NCBI RefSeq assembly: GCF_013114825.1
Contig: NZ_JAAVLX010000012.1
Span: 1 to 64,000, forward strand
Source of the DNA: Bradyrhizobium australiense
Lineage (GTDB): Bacteria; Pseudomonadota; Alphaproteobacteria; Rhizobiales; Xanthobacteraceae
Length of the DNA: 64,000 nucleotides
Direction: 5' to 3'
In this document: piece after piece, positions 18,250-26,527 of the stretch
Layout of the letters: the number at the start of each line of letters is the position of its first letter
Position numbering within the stretch: position 1 is the stretch's first letter
The notes under the pieces: generated by a model
The model's input: the letters and a program-made list of their open reading frames with translations, nothing else
The model's database searches: none
Told to the model about the DNA's origin: nothing
Program-made: the position numbers and the translations under genes

Positions 18250-19600
18250 TTATAGCGACTTCACGACCGGGGCGCTTGTCATCTCAGCATGCAGTCGGCG
18301 ACGTGGTGGTCTCGGGCACTCTGGGCTCGGCAGCTCGCAGCCGGCAGGGTGTGCTTGCGCTACGTGCAATACCCTTTCGGGTCCCCAGTGGCGGACGTCC
18401 TTGGCGGTGTGCAACCTCATTGCTGATGTTTCGCAGGCGCTGCTCGCACTCCTCGGCGTTCGCATGATCCAGCGTATCTCTGCTTCCCTTGCTGCGACTC
18501 TTTGTGGGACTCGTGATTGGAAATCTTGGCCTAGTAGCTCTCTGGCGATATCCGCCATCGCACGGTGGCACACCACCTCTTCCGGCCATGTACTGAAACC
18601 GTTCACCAGGTTCGCCAGTCCCTGCTGGGTAAACTCAGAGAGCCGGGCGGCGCGAAGGACCTCACCCGCGATTGCGACTGTGGTTTGGCGAAGGCGCCTC
18701 TTTCGGCCACTTGCTGAAACTGTTCACCAAATTCGCCAGGTCCTGCTGGGTATAATCAGAGAGCCGGGCGGCGCGAAGGACCTCGCTCGCGATAGCGACT
18801 ATGGCTTGGCGACACCTCGCCTCTTCCGGCCACTTGCTGAAACCGTTCGCCAGGTTCGCCAAATCCTGCTGGGTAAACCCAGAGAGCCGGGCGGCGCGAC
18901 GAACGACCTCACCCGCTATCGCGACTGTGGCTTGGCGACAGGGCGTCTGTTTCGGCCATTTGCTGAAACTGTTCACGAAATTCGCCAGGTCCTGCTGGGT
19001 ATAATTAGAGAGCCGGGCGGCACGGCGAAGGACCTCGCTCGCGATAGCGACTGCGGCCTGGCGAGCGGCCAGCTCCTCCGGCCATTTGCTGAAACCGTTT
19101 ACCAGCTTCGCCAAGTGAGGGCGAGTGAACTGAGAGAGCTGAGGTACACGGCGAAGGACCTCCCACCGCGATCGCGAATGTGGCTTGGCGACAAGCCGCC
19201 TCCTCCCGCCACTTGCTGAAGCCGTTCGCCAAATTCGCCAGTCCCTGATGAGTTAAATCACAGAGCCGGGCGGCTCGGCGAAGGACCTCGCCCGCGATCG
19301 CAACTGTGCCCTGGCGAGAGGCCGCCTCCCCTGGCCACTTGCTGAATCCGTTCACCAGGTTCGCCAGTCCCCGCGGGGTACACTCAGAGAGCCGAGCATG
19401 GCGGTCTGCACGGCGAAACACCTCACCCGCGACTGCGATCGCGGCTTGGCGAGAGGCCGTCTCTTCTGGCCACTTGCTGAAACCATTCACCAGCAGTTCT
19501 AGATTTTGGCTGTTCAACTCCTGAAGCGCTCGGCTTTCATCGTGACAGCATTCGGCGATTCTGATCGTTGCACTACGGCATTCGGCCACTCTTGAGTGTC
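18250..19600 (-). pseudogene. SKWP-repeat type III effector relic (RipS/XopAD-like)
   Basis: The minus strand encodes at least eight tandem units of about 42 residues, of the form QQDLANLVNGFSKWPEE followed by ACRQATVAIAGEVLRRAARL. The tetrapeptide SKWP (variants SKWR, STWP) recurs on DNA near 19468, 19333, 19207, 19080, 18954, 18828, 18705 and 18584, mostly 126 bp apart. A ninth degenerate unit lies before 19590. Two frameshifts (between the units at 19207 and 19080, and at 18705 and 18584) split it into three frames, 19005-19589, 18662-19114 and 18250-18606. SKWP repeats define the Ralstonia Skwp/RipS and Xanthomonas XopAD effectors, which are normally over 2000 aa. Here only a short broken block is left, with no start region and no tts box seen. 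Confidence 0.75.
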
Positions 19601-19650
19601 GACCGAATGATTATGCGAACAACGCAAGGGCTCTGAGCCGGCCTTTTTAA

Positions 19651-19983
19651 TCAGAGCTTATCAAGCCGCGACACACATGCAGCTATGCGCTCGCACGCTT
19701 GGATACCTGCCTGACCTCCGGCCTGCCGGCTCACCGCGTTGCATGTCGTAGCGCACCCCAACGATTTCCCGGCGCGGATGTCTTCTTCGAAGCATGCCAC
19801 AAATCGAAAATGGAAATCCGCGGCGGCCCTTTGCAGAAAGGTTGCGTGGTCCACCATCTGCAGCTGCTTGTCGTGCTTCAGCACTGCAGCCGAGAATTCA
19901 CCGATGTGGCGAATGCGATCAATCTCGCTTAGCGCTTCACTAAGTTTCATCAGAACGTACACAACGTCATTACGAGATCGCAC
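19651..19983 (-). CDS. Hypothetical protein, 110 aa
   Basis: Not recognised. It has a helical N-terminal half (VVYVLMKLSEALSEIDRIRH, IGEFSAAVLKHDKQLQMVD) and a Cys-containing C-terminus. It lies on the same strand just upstream of the SKWP repeat block and could be a piece of the same decayed gene or an independent small protein. Confidence 0.35.
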   Translation of the reverse strand: MRSRNDVVYVLMKLSEALSEIDRIRHIGEFSAAVLKHDKQLQMVDHATFLQRAAADFHFRFVACFEEDIRAGKSLGCATTCNAVSRQAGGQAGIQACERIAACVSRLDKL

Positions 19984-20728
19984 CAGGGGTGCTCTGCGCG
20001 GCTACACCGTCGCAGCGCCGCTTTCTCCGGGCCGGAACCCCGGCCGAACAAATTTTGTCCTTTGAGGTGGAAGCGCGTCTGTTCGCGAGCTTCTGATAAG
20101 TTGATCGCGGCGCTGGCGGCATGCGACCTGCGCAATTGCAGCTTACATTACCAAGCATTCAGCACCGTAATCATCCGACACACCCCAGGCCATATTGCGA
20201 CCTTGCTCTCTTTCAGTGTCATTTCAATAACCGGCGAAAGCGCTTCCCATCCTGGCACAAGCTGCACCTGAATAATCGATGATCATCCGCAAGCGAGAAG
20301 GTCGACTTCGCAAGCCATGCCGCTCGAATTGATTTCTCAAATGAGCCATAGAGGCCTGCATGGTTAGCCTTGGTCATCGTTCTTCCAAGCCTACAACCTG
20401 ACGCTACGTGAGATTCAAGCCATTTGATGCTCATCGATATAACGGCGATGTACTGCTGATGATGGTCGCGGTGATCATCGCCGCAGTCGACTTTTTTCGA
20501 CGGAGTCGATCGCATGTTTACAAACCTGACGTGGGACACCGCTCACAGCAACTAGTCGTCTGTATTCCAATGTCACTGATGGCTGGCATTAAGAAATCCC
20601 CACCAATCACGCTGGTGACGCGGCAAAGATTCCACTATCCCTTGTTTCTGCCATGTTCGCATCCAAAGCAGAGATTTGCTGATTGCACACGTCGCGGTCG
20701 GCGGTAGCGAGTGCTTTAAGGGGATTCC
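19984..20728. other. Gene-poor stretch before the P-loop pair
   Basis: Short frames only. It includes dispersed repeat copy 2 at 20387-20422. A frame from 20408 (VLLMMVAVIIAAVDFFRR) has one hydrophobic segment but no other support. Confidence 0.4.
20387..20422 (-). repeat. Dispersed repeat copy 2
   Basis: The plus strand reads AAGCCTACAACCTGACGCTA then CGTGAGATTCAAGC. It has one mismatch over 34 bases to copy 1, and shares the core CACGTAGCGTCAG(A/G)TTGTAG with copy 4 in reverse complement. Confidence 0.7.
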
Positions 20729-21478
20729 ATGACAAAGCCAGTTGTGATTGTGGTGGGTGCGGACAAGGGTGGGGTCGGCAAGACGACCGTATCCCGAACG
20801 CTTCTGGACTATTTCAATACCAATAACGTGCAGACACGCGCATTCGATACTGAGTGGCCGCGAGGAACGTTGAAGCGATTCCACCCCGAGATCACCGAGA
20901 TCGTCGACATGACCACGACTGCGGATCAGATGAAGATCTTCGACACACTGAACTCAGGGCTATCCGTCACGGTGATCGACGCCCGCGCAGGCTTGCTGTC
21001 CCCGGCGCTGGCATCCTTGCGCGACATCGGTTTTCTGGATGCCGCGCGGTCCGGCCAGATCACCTTTGCCGTATTCCACATCTTGGGATCATCCATCGCT
21101 TCCCTGGACGAGATCGCCGAGACGTCCAGTTTCATGACTGGTGCAAAGTATTTTCTGGTCAAGAACTTCATCAACGACACTCAATTCTTCCAGTGGGACG
21201 AGTCGACCTACAACTCCTATTTCCACCGAATCAAGAACGCGACCGAGCTGACGATTCCCAAGCTCAACGAGATGGCCTATGAGCAGGTCGAAGTTGCTTC
21301 CGTCCCGTTCGTCAACTTTGTAGCCAACAAGGGCCGGAACGAGGATGCCGCGAACCACTCCTTCGTGCTGCGCGGCTATGTTCGGCACTGGCTCGCGAAT
21401 GTCTGGCGCGAATATGATCGCATTAACTTGACGGACTTGGCCGGCGCCAAGTCAGTGACCCGTGGTAGTGAAAAATAG
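20729..21478 (+). CDS. ParA/MinD-like P-loop ATPase
   Basis: 249 aa, ATG 20729 after AAGGGGATTCC. The deviant Walker A is intact (GADKGGVGKTTVSRTLLDYF), and further ParA-like parts are DTEWPRGTLKRFHPE and VTVIDARAGLLSPALASL (Walker B-like strand). The rest resembles the larger SIMIBI-class proteins that bind but do not always segregate DNA. There is no ParB gene or parS-like repeat nearby, so a role in plasmid or chromosome partition is unlikely from context. It is followed 60 bp later by a second P-loop protein of similar build, suggesting they act together. Not tts-controlled as far as I can see. Confidence 0.8.
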   Translation: MTKPVVIVVGADKGGVGKTTVSRTLLDYFNTNNVQTRAFDTEWPRGTLKRFHPEITEIVDMTTTADQMKIFDTLNSGLSVTVIDARAGLLSPALASLRDIGFLDAARSGQITFAVFHILGSSIASLDEIAETSSFMTGAKYFLVKNFINDTQFFQWDESTYNSYFHRIKNATELTIPKLNEMAYEQVEVASVPFVNFVANKGRNEDAANHSFVLRGYVRHWLANVWREYDRINLTDLAGAKSVTRGSEK

Positions 21479-21538
21479 TCGATCGTTCGCGATCGAACGG
21501 GCTGAGCCACGTATGAAGTTCGCTTAATATTACTGCCA

Positions 21539-22210
21539 ATGTTAGCTACGCCCGTTTACATCATCTGCTCGCCTAGCCCGCAGGTCGGTAAGACCCTCGT
21601 CTCTCGCCTCATGAGCGAGTTCTTGCTGCTGAAGAACGGCACTGCGCTCTCCTTCGACATCAACCTGAAGGAGCCGTCACTGGTCGATTACCTGCCTGAC
21701 ATCACTGAGACGGCGAATGTGATCGACACATACGGCAAGATGCAGCTGATGGACCGGCTTATCCTGCACGATCGGGTGGCCAAGGTAATCGATCTTGGCT
21801 TCCATGCCTTTGATGAATTCTTCAAGATGTGCGAGGAGATCGGATTCATCAGGGAGGCGCTCCGCTGTCACGTTGCCCCCGTCGTCCTGTTCGTGGCCGG
21901 CACCGACCGCATCTCCTCGCGCAGCTATGAGATGCTGAGGTGGCGGATTCCGCCAGGAGCGCTAATCACCGTCCACAATGAATTCATGCTGCGCGGCGAG
22001 TTACCTGAAGCCATGGATGGCGCGCGTGTACTCCGCTTTTCGGCGCTACCGGTATTTCTAAAGACCTACGTCGACCGACTGAGCTTTTCATTTACGGGAT
22101 ATCTGCGCAACGAGAAGGATTCCTCCACCGAGTTGCATCAGTGGATCTGGCGGAACTACATCATGTTCCGCGATCTCGAATTGATGGCAATGCCACAGCC
22201 GTCATCTTGA
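21539..22210 (+). CDS. Second P-loop protein paired with the ParA-like ATPase
   Basis: 223 aa. The N-terminus reads YIICSPSPQVGKTLVSRLMS: a P-loop with VGKT but lacking the first, deviant-Walker lysine seen in the upstream ParA-like protein. It continues LSFDINLKEPSLVDYLPDI and VAKVIDLGFHAFDEFFKMC, i.e. the same fold order as its neighbour. It has the same order of elements (P-loop, short variable segment, aspartate strand) and is about 25 residues shorter. It may be a diverged partner with altered nucleotide handling. Function unknown; the two genes are spaced like an operon. Confidence 0.7.
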   Translation: MLATPVYIICSPSPQVGKTLVSRLMSEFLLLKNGTALSFDINLKEPSLVDYLPDITETANVIDTYGKMQLMDRLILHDRVAKVIDLGFHAFDEFFKMCEEIGFIREALRCHVAPVVLFVAGTDRISSRSYEMLRWRIPPGALITVHNEFMLRGELPEAMDGARVLRFSALPVFLKTYVDRLSFSFTGYLRNEKDSSTELHQWIWRNYIMFRDLELMAMPQPSS

Positions 22211-22434
22211 GTCGGGCTCCACATGTAGAGAATTCCCGCGATACAAGTGTTCTTCAATTTGGTCGTATCGCTCGCAGACATAATATCCGAGCTGTCGGCG
22301 AGGCCGTTTGCCCGCTTCGTTTCGGGAGGGCCCTCGTGCGTGGCCTGGGCCAAAAAAAGATCACGTGGCGGGTACGCGGCAGATTTCTGGAGAAATCAAC
22401 GCCGTCGCCATTGGCTTATTTTTATATTCTGAGA

Positions 22435-22469
22435 CTCGTCAGCTTCTCAACAGGTAACTCTCCTAGCAT
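22435..22469 (+). promoter_or_regulatory. tts box upstream of the 736-aa effector
   Basis: CTCGTCAGCTTCTCAACAGG followed by TAACTCTCCTAGCAT. It is the TtsI-binding element, about 265 bp before the start codon at 22703. The upstream flank (TCAACGCCGTCGCCATTGGC at about 22395-22415) is shared with the promoters at 43072 and 48897. Confidence 0.85.
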
Positions 22470-22702
22470 GAGAACGTCGATGTAGACGGCGACGTCATCC
22501 GTCGTGAAGGAAATGAACACCAGATTGCTTGATCTCGGAAATCGGAGGGGCATGGCGGCGGTCTCGGTTGCGGCAAATGATTGTTGATTGTCGGTTGGCT
22601 TCAGGCTTCGCCAGTCGGACTCTCGGCCGAAGGCTCCACCGCTTCCACTCAATCACCCTACCGTGCGCCGGATACGAGCTTTGCTGTGGGATGTGAGGTG
22701 CC

Positions 22703-24913
22703 ATGGAGCGAACGAATAACAGTTTTAATCTGTTTGATTTTGATGTGGAAGGATTCGCACGAGCGTACTATCAACAGCAGCGCGCGGGGCAGCAATCGGG
22801 CAATACGAGCGAGCAAGCTAGCTTTGAGCAGCAGATGGGCGAGTTGCAAATCAATTCGCCTGGTGAGAGCTCCGCAACGTCTAGTTCTCCTGATGAAAGT
22901 TCCAAAACGGGCGGTGGAGGAATCCGGCGCACTGACCTCGGCGGTTCGATGAGGATGCCGCCACACTCCTCGCTGATGGACAAATCGTTCAGCAGCACGC
23001 GCCACAGCGTAGACATCCCCCGCGCTCATTTTCGAGATTCGGCCCAAGTACCGCCGCAGTCCAATTTGCGGGATGATTTGTTCAGCAGTGCGCGCTACAC
23101 TTTGCAATCTGAGCAGCAGGGCGCGATTCAGACGAAGAACAGCAAGAATCGCGGACTGTGGTCGCGTATCAAGTCAGGTGTCGGAAAGGCGTTTGGGACT
23201 CCTCGCAGCGAAAAGCCGTCCGGCTCCACGGCTCAGCAAGAGGTCTTTTTAACGAAGTTTCGCGTTGATCACGCCAAGCAGCCGGCCCGCATACCCTATG
23301 TTTTTGAGCAGGACGAGGCGCTCTTGCAGGCGTTCAAGAGCCAGGCCGAAGGCAGGCTGAGCGATGGCACCATCCGGAATGCGATAGCAGATTTGCGTAA
23401 TTTCAGCGCGTGGCTTAGCCAGAACCGGAGGGCATCAATTGCCGATCGGCTCGGCAACCCGGAGTTAGGTGCTGGGTTGGATCGCGATGTAGAGGCCTAC
23501 GCGAAGGATTCCAAGAAGGATCCTAAACTTACGAGCAGGCGCACCATCGCGGCCTTGAAAAAGCTCCGGGACATCGGCGCCGGTAGGGCCTTGTCAGCCG
23601 ATATTCGGCGCCTGGCTCCTTATCCGGCAGACGCAACCCTCATCGACATGTTGGCCAACGCAGAAAAGGCGACAGCCAGGGTTGAGCCGGAGACGGTGGA
23701 TAGACGGGCGCGCCGTCTTTACAGGCTGAGTGATTGGCTGCAAACGCGCGAAAAAGGGGCCATGGCTGGCCGACTGAACGACAATGGGCTGGCCCAAGAT
23801 GTTGAGGAGTATAGGAACCAGACCGCGGACTCCAAAATTGACGCCGATTTGCTCAGGCTTCGGCGCTACCAGCAAGTCCTCGAGGCGAACAGAGCGCTGG
23901 GGCTGGCTCCTCCTGAGAGCGCGCCTCCGCTCGCTGCGGAAGGCGCTCGGCAGCCCGGGTCGCCGCAGGAGCTTCCCGCAACGCCAGCTACCCCGAGCGA
24001 GGGAGCTTGGGATTGGTTCAGGAATCAGATGCAAGAACCCGCGTCGTCCTCATTCACACCGCACCCTGCTCCGCAGCCGACCTCGCTTCAGGAGCTTCCG
24101 GCAACGCCAACCACTCCGAGCGCGGGAGCTTGGGACTGGTTTAGGGAGCAAATGCAAGAACCCGCGTCATCCTCGTTCACACCGCACCGCGGCCCGCAGC
24201 TGCGCTCGCTTCAGGAGCTTCCGGCAACGCCAGCCACCCCGAGCGCGGGCGCTTGGAATTGGTTTAGAGAGCAGATGCAAGAACCCGCGTCACCATCATC
24301 TACGAGGCGTCCCTCGTCAGACGTCCACGGCGGTCTTGAGCCGCTAGTTAATTTGAATCCGCCCACACCCTATGAATTGCGTGACGACGCTCACTCTGTG
24401 CCGGCGCCTGAGCTCGCCAGACCACCGTCGTTCGTTGGACCATCAGGGGCCCCTCAGGAGCTACGGGATATCGGATCTATCGTTGGCGAGGGCTGGCGCC
24501 ACGGCTCTCAATCGGCCTCGGACGTCCTGATCGATGTACTGAGTAACATCAATCTCATGCCGAACCAGTTCGGCCCAAGCCAGTTCGCGATCAACGGTGA
24601 GCATTACTCGGCCACGTTTGGGCCGGGAGGGCGCAGGGACGTTCGCCTCATCCATCATCCTCGCGCGAGGCCGATGAATGAAGCTGGGCCATCGCGTCAG
24701 CCCATAGCGGATCTTGGGTTTCTTATCCGCGGGGGATGGCAGCACCGCGAACGCTGGCTTCCGCCTTACCTTGTCCGTGCACTAGAGGGGGAGCACCTCA
24801 TGCCGGAAGCCGGGCGCCCGACGTATATCAACATCCGCGGCGTACCTTACAGGGCCGAGTTGCTGGAAACGGACGGCGGCTCACGCGTTCGTATTTATCC
24901 TGAAGCTGGTTGA
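22703..24913 (+). CDS. Modular type III effector candidate, 736 aa
   Basis: Not assigned to a named effector. Layout: residues 1-170 Ser/Gln-rich leader with ASFEQQMGELQ at 39-49; about 205-400 two helical units of roughly 110 residues (DGTIRNAIADLRNFSAWLSQ and TVDRRARRLYRLSDWLQ) that look like the core-binding/SAM-like N-terminal domain of tyrosine recombinases; 421-530 three tandem 41-residue repeats (QELPATPATPSAGAWDWF then REQMQEP); 585-655 and 667-733 two copies of a 60-70-residue module (GWRHGSQSASDVLIDVLSNI, then FAINGEHYSATFGPGG). The SAM-like units and C-terminal modules recur in the protein at 26528, and the C-terminal module in that at 43297. The upstream tts box and polar leader indicate secretion by the T3SS. 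It lacks any visible SUMO-protease domain of the NopD type. Confidence 0.8.
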   Translation: MERTNNSFNLFDFDVEGFARAYYQQQRAGQQSGNTSEQASFEQQMGELQINSPGESSATSSSPDESSKTGGGGIRRTDLGGSMRMPPHSSLMDKSFSSTRHSVDIPRAHFRDSAQVPPQSNLRDDLFSSARYTLQSEQQGAIQTKNSKNRGLWSRIKSGVGKAFGTPRSEKPSGSTAQQEVFLTKFRVDHAKQPARIPYVFEQDEALLQAFKSQAEGRLSDGTIRNAIADLRNFSAWLSQNRRASIADRLGNPELGAGLDRDVEAYAKDSKKDPKLTSRRTIAALKKLRDIGAGRALSADIRRLAPYPADATLIDMLANAEKATARVEPETVDRRARRLYRLSDWLQTREKGAMAGRLNDNGLAQDVEEYRNQTADSKIDADLLRLRRYQQVLEANRALGLAPPESAPPLAAEGARQPGSPQELPATPATPSEGAWDWFRNQMQEPASSSFTPHPAPQPTSLQELPATPTTPSAGAWDWFREQMQEPASSSFTPHRGPQLRSLQELPATPATPSAGAWNWFREQMQEPASPSSTRRPSSDVHGGLEPLVNLNPPTPYELRDDAHSVPAPELARPPSFVGPSGAPQELRDIGSIVGEGWRHGSQSASDVLIDVLSNINLMPNQFGPSQFAINGEHYSATFGPGGRRDVRLIHHPRARPMNEAGPSRQPIADLGFLIRGGWQHRERWLPPYLVRALEGEHLMPEAGRPTYINIRGVPYRAELLETDGGSRVRIYPEAG

Positions 24914-26463
24914 AGAACGCGCTTGGGCTGCAAGCTCGGGGGTCAGCGGGGCGGCGCATCCGGGGAATTATTACCGCCCAGCCAGCGGCCTTGGCTTGCT
25001 CGCACCAGGGGCACCTACGGGAAATGCGCTGCGCAATATGAGCGTTTGGATAAAGGAAATGGCGATCGCGAAGTTCAACTTGCTTGCCGAGGTCCGCGCG
25101 GCACTCGGGCGGCTGATCGATGTGCTGGCAGACCCTGGACTTGCCCACCGCCACGGCGAGAAGGTCCGGCTTGGCTCAACCTGATTGAGCGCCCGCGCCG
25201 CCCGTGAGCTCGACACAGTCGAAAGCCTTGCGTATTGCCCGCTGATGCAGGTGTGTAGATTGCGGGGATCTATCGCCGAAGATTGTCGATCGCCTCGGGG
25301 CGCTTTGCTGTGATGGCATCAGTCTCGGTTTCAGCTCGTGCCCTGCCCCTCCCGCGCTGGAGCGCGAATTGAGCAACCAGGTGAGCGGCATCGCCGGTCC
25401 CGACAGCGCCGACTGGAGCCTTAGGAAGAAACGCGGCCTTTCGCTCTGACGCGCCGATCTCTGCGCTGGGACGCGCGCGACTGCGATGCGCGGGCTCGGC
25501 CGTGGTTGTGCCCGCAGATCAGATTATGTCCTGAGCTCCAACCTTGTCCGGGACAAAATCAGCTACCATCCTGTGATCCTGGTCTGTCCGGTCTCACTCA
25601 CCTTCGTGTGGGCGGCGATACTATCGATAAGATTGGATTTGAGCTTTCGCCTTGGTCAACACATGGCAAGCTGACGGGAATCGCTGGCAAAATGCAGAAG
25701 GAGGTCAATGCCCAGGCTCACGAACTTTGAGCGGGATGAGCGGGAGATGAAAAAGCACAAAAACCTTCCGTAAACACAACGTTTTCGTAAATGATCTACA
25801 CGGATTCAGACCTTGAGAGATCAGCGAGGTCTTTGACGACATCGCGAAATATCTCAAGCCTAGACTAAGCTTGCCTTCGCGGCTGAGACTGCGGCGTATA
25901 TTTTCGGTCACTACATGTCTTGAGCTATCCACCGTTTGAAGCGCATTGCCGAAGCTGCCGTTCTGGGCAGTCACCCTGAAGGCATCAATAACCAGACCGG
26001 CCTGCGTCGCTGGCCCGGGCTTGCCACCCCGGCGGTCGTGGCTTTCTGCTTTGCAGCATGTGTCAATTTGCCAAACCGCAAGCGTCGGAACGGAATATGG
26101 ATGCAGGTGAAACGCCTAGAGGCAGGCCCGCCCAACGGTTAATACTATTGCGCTGTGAGGAACAATACGCCAGGAGCGGTACGTCGGCCTGCGCGTGGAG
26201 CGGCATATCGCTAATTGCAGCTCAAATGCTCAGCTGAAGACCCCTCTTTTGTCATCCGACGCTTTCTTTGGCGGCACGACCGATGGACGATCGTGATCGT
26301 CTTGACCTTCAGATCTCGATCGCGGTGATCAGGGCGTTCGTGCCGCGGTGATCGATACGCCATGCGGCGGGTTCCGATCGGTCGCAGGCCGCAAAACCGG
26401 CGGCCACAGCGCCTTGGAGAAGGCACTTATCGGCCATCATTTGTTTTCCTTTCGCCAGGCTAC
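24914..26463. other. 1.5-kb decayed stretch between two effector genes
   Basis: No complete gene. Two pieces look protein-like. A plus-strand frame at 24996-25184 reads NMSVWIKEMAIAKFNLLAEV then RAALGRLIDVLADPGLAHRH. A plus-strand frame ending at 25730 reads HGKLTGIAGKMQKEVNAQAH. Both are probably remnants of lost genes; I could not name them. Confidence 0.4.
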
Positions 26464-26486
26464 GTCAGGTGTTGGTAAGCTAACGT
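26462..26486 (+). promoter_or_regulatory. Degenerate tts box before the 738-aa effector
   Basis: ACGTCAGGTGTTGGTAAGCT then AACG. GTCAG and AAGCTAAC are spaced exactly as in the boxes at 43072 and 48897. The element ends only a few bases before the GTG at 26492, which argues that translation starts at the ATG 26528, 64 bp after GTCAG. Confidence 0.5.
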
Positions 26487-26527
26487 GAGTAGTGGAGAAC
26501 GAGAGAGTGACGTCAGCGGACGCGATC

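Noticed and set aside
18053..19219. Long plus-strand frame with repeated RPLAETV...RQVLLG text
   Set aside because: The periodicity is a reflection of the minus-strand SKWP repeats, which match a known family; the plus frame matches nothing.
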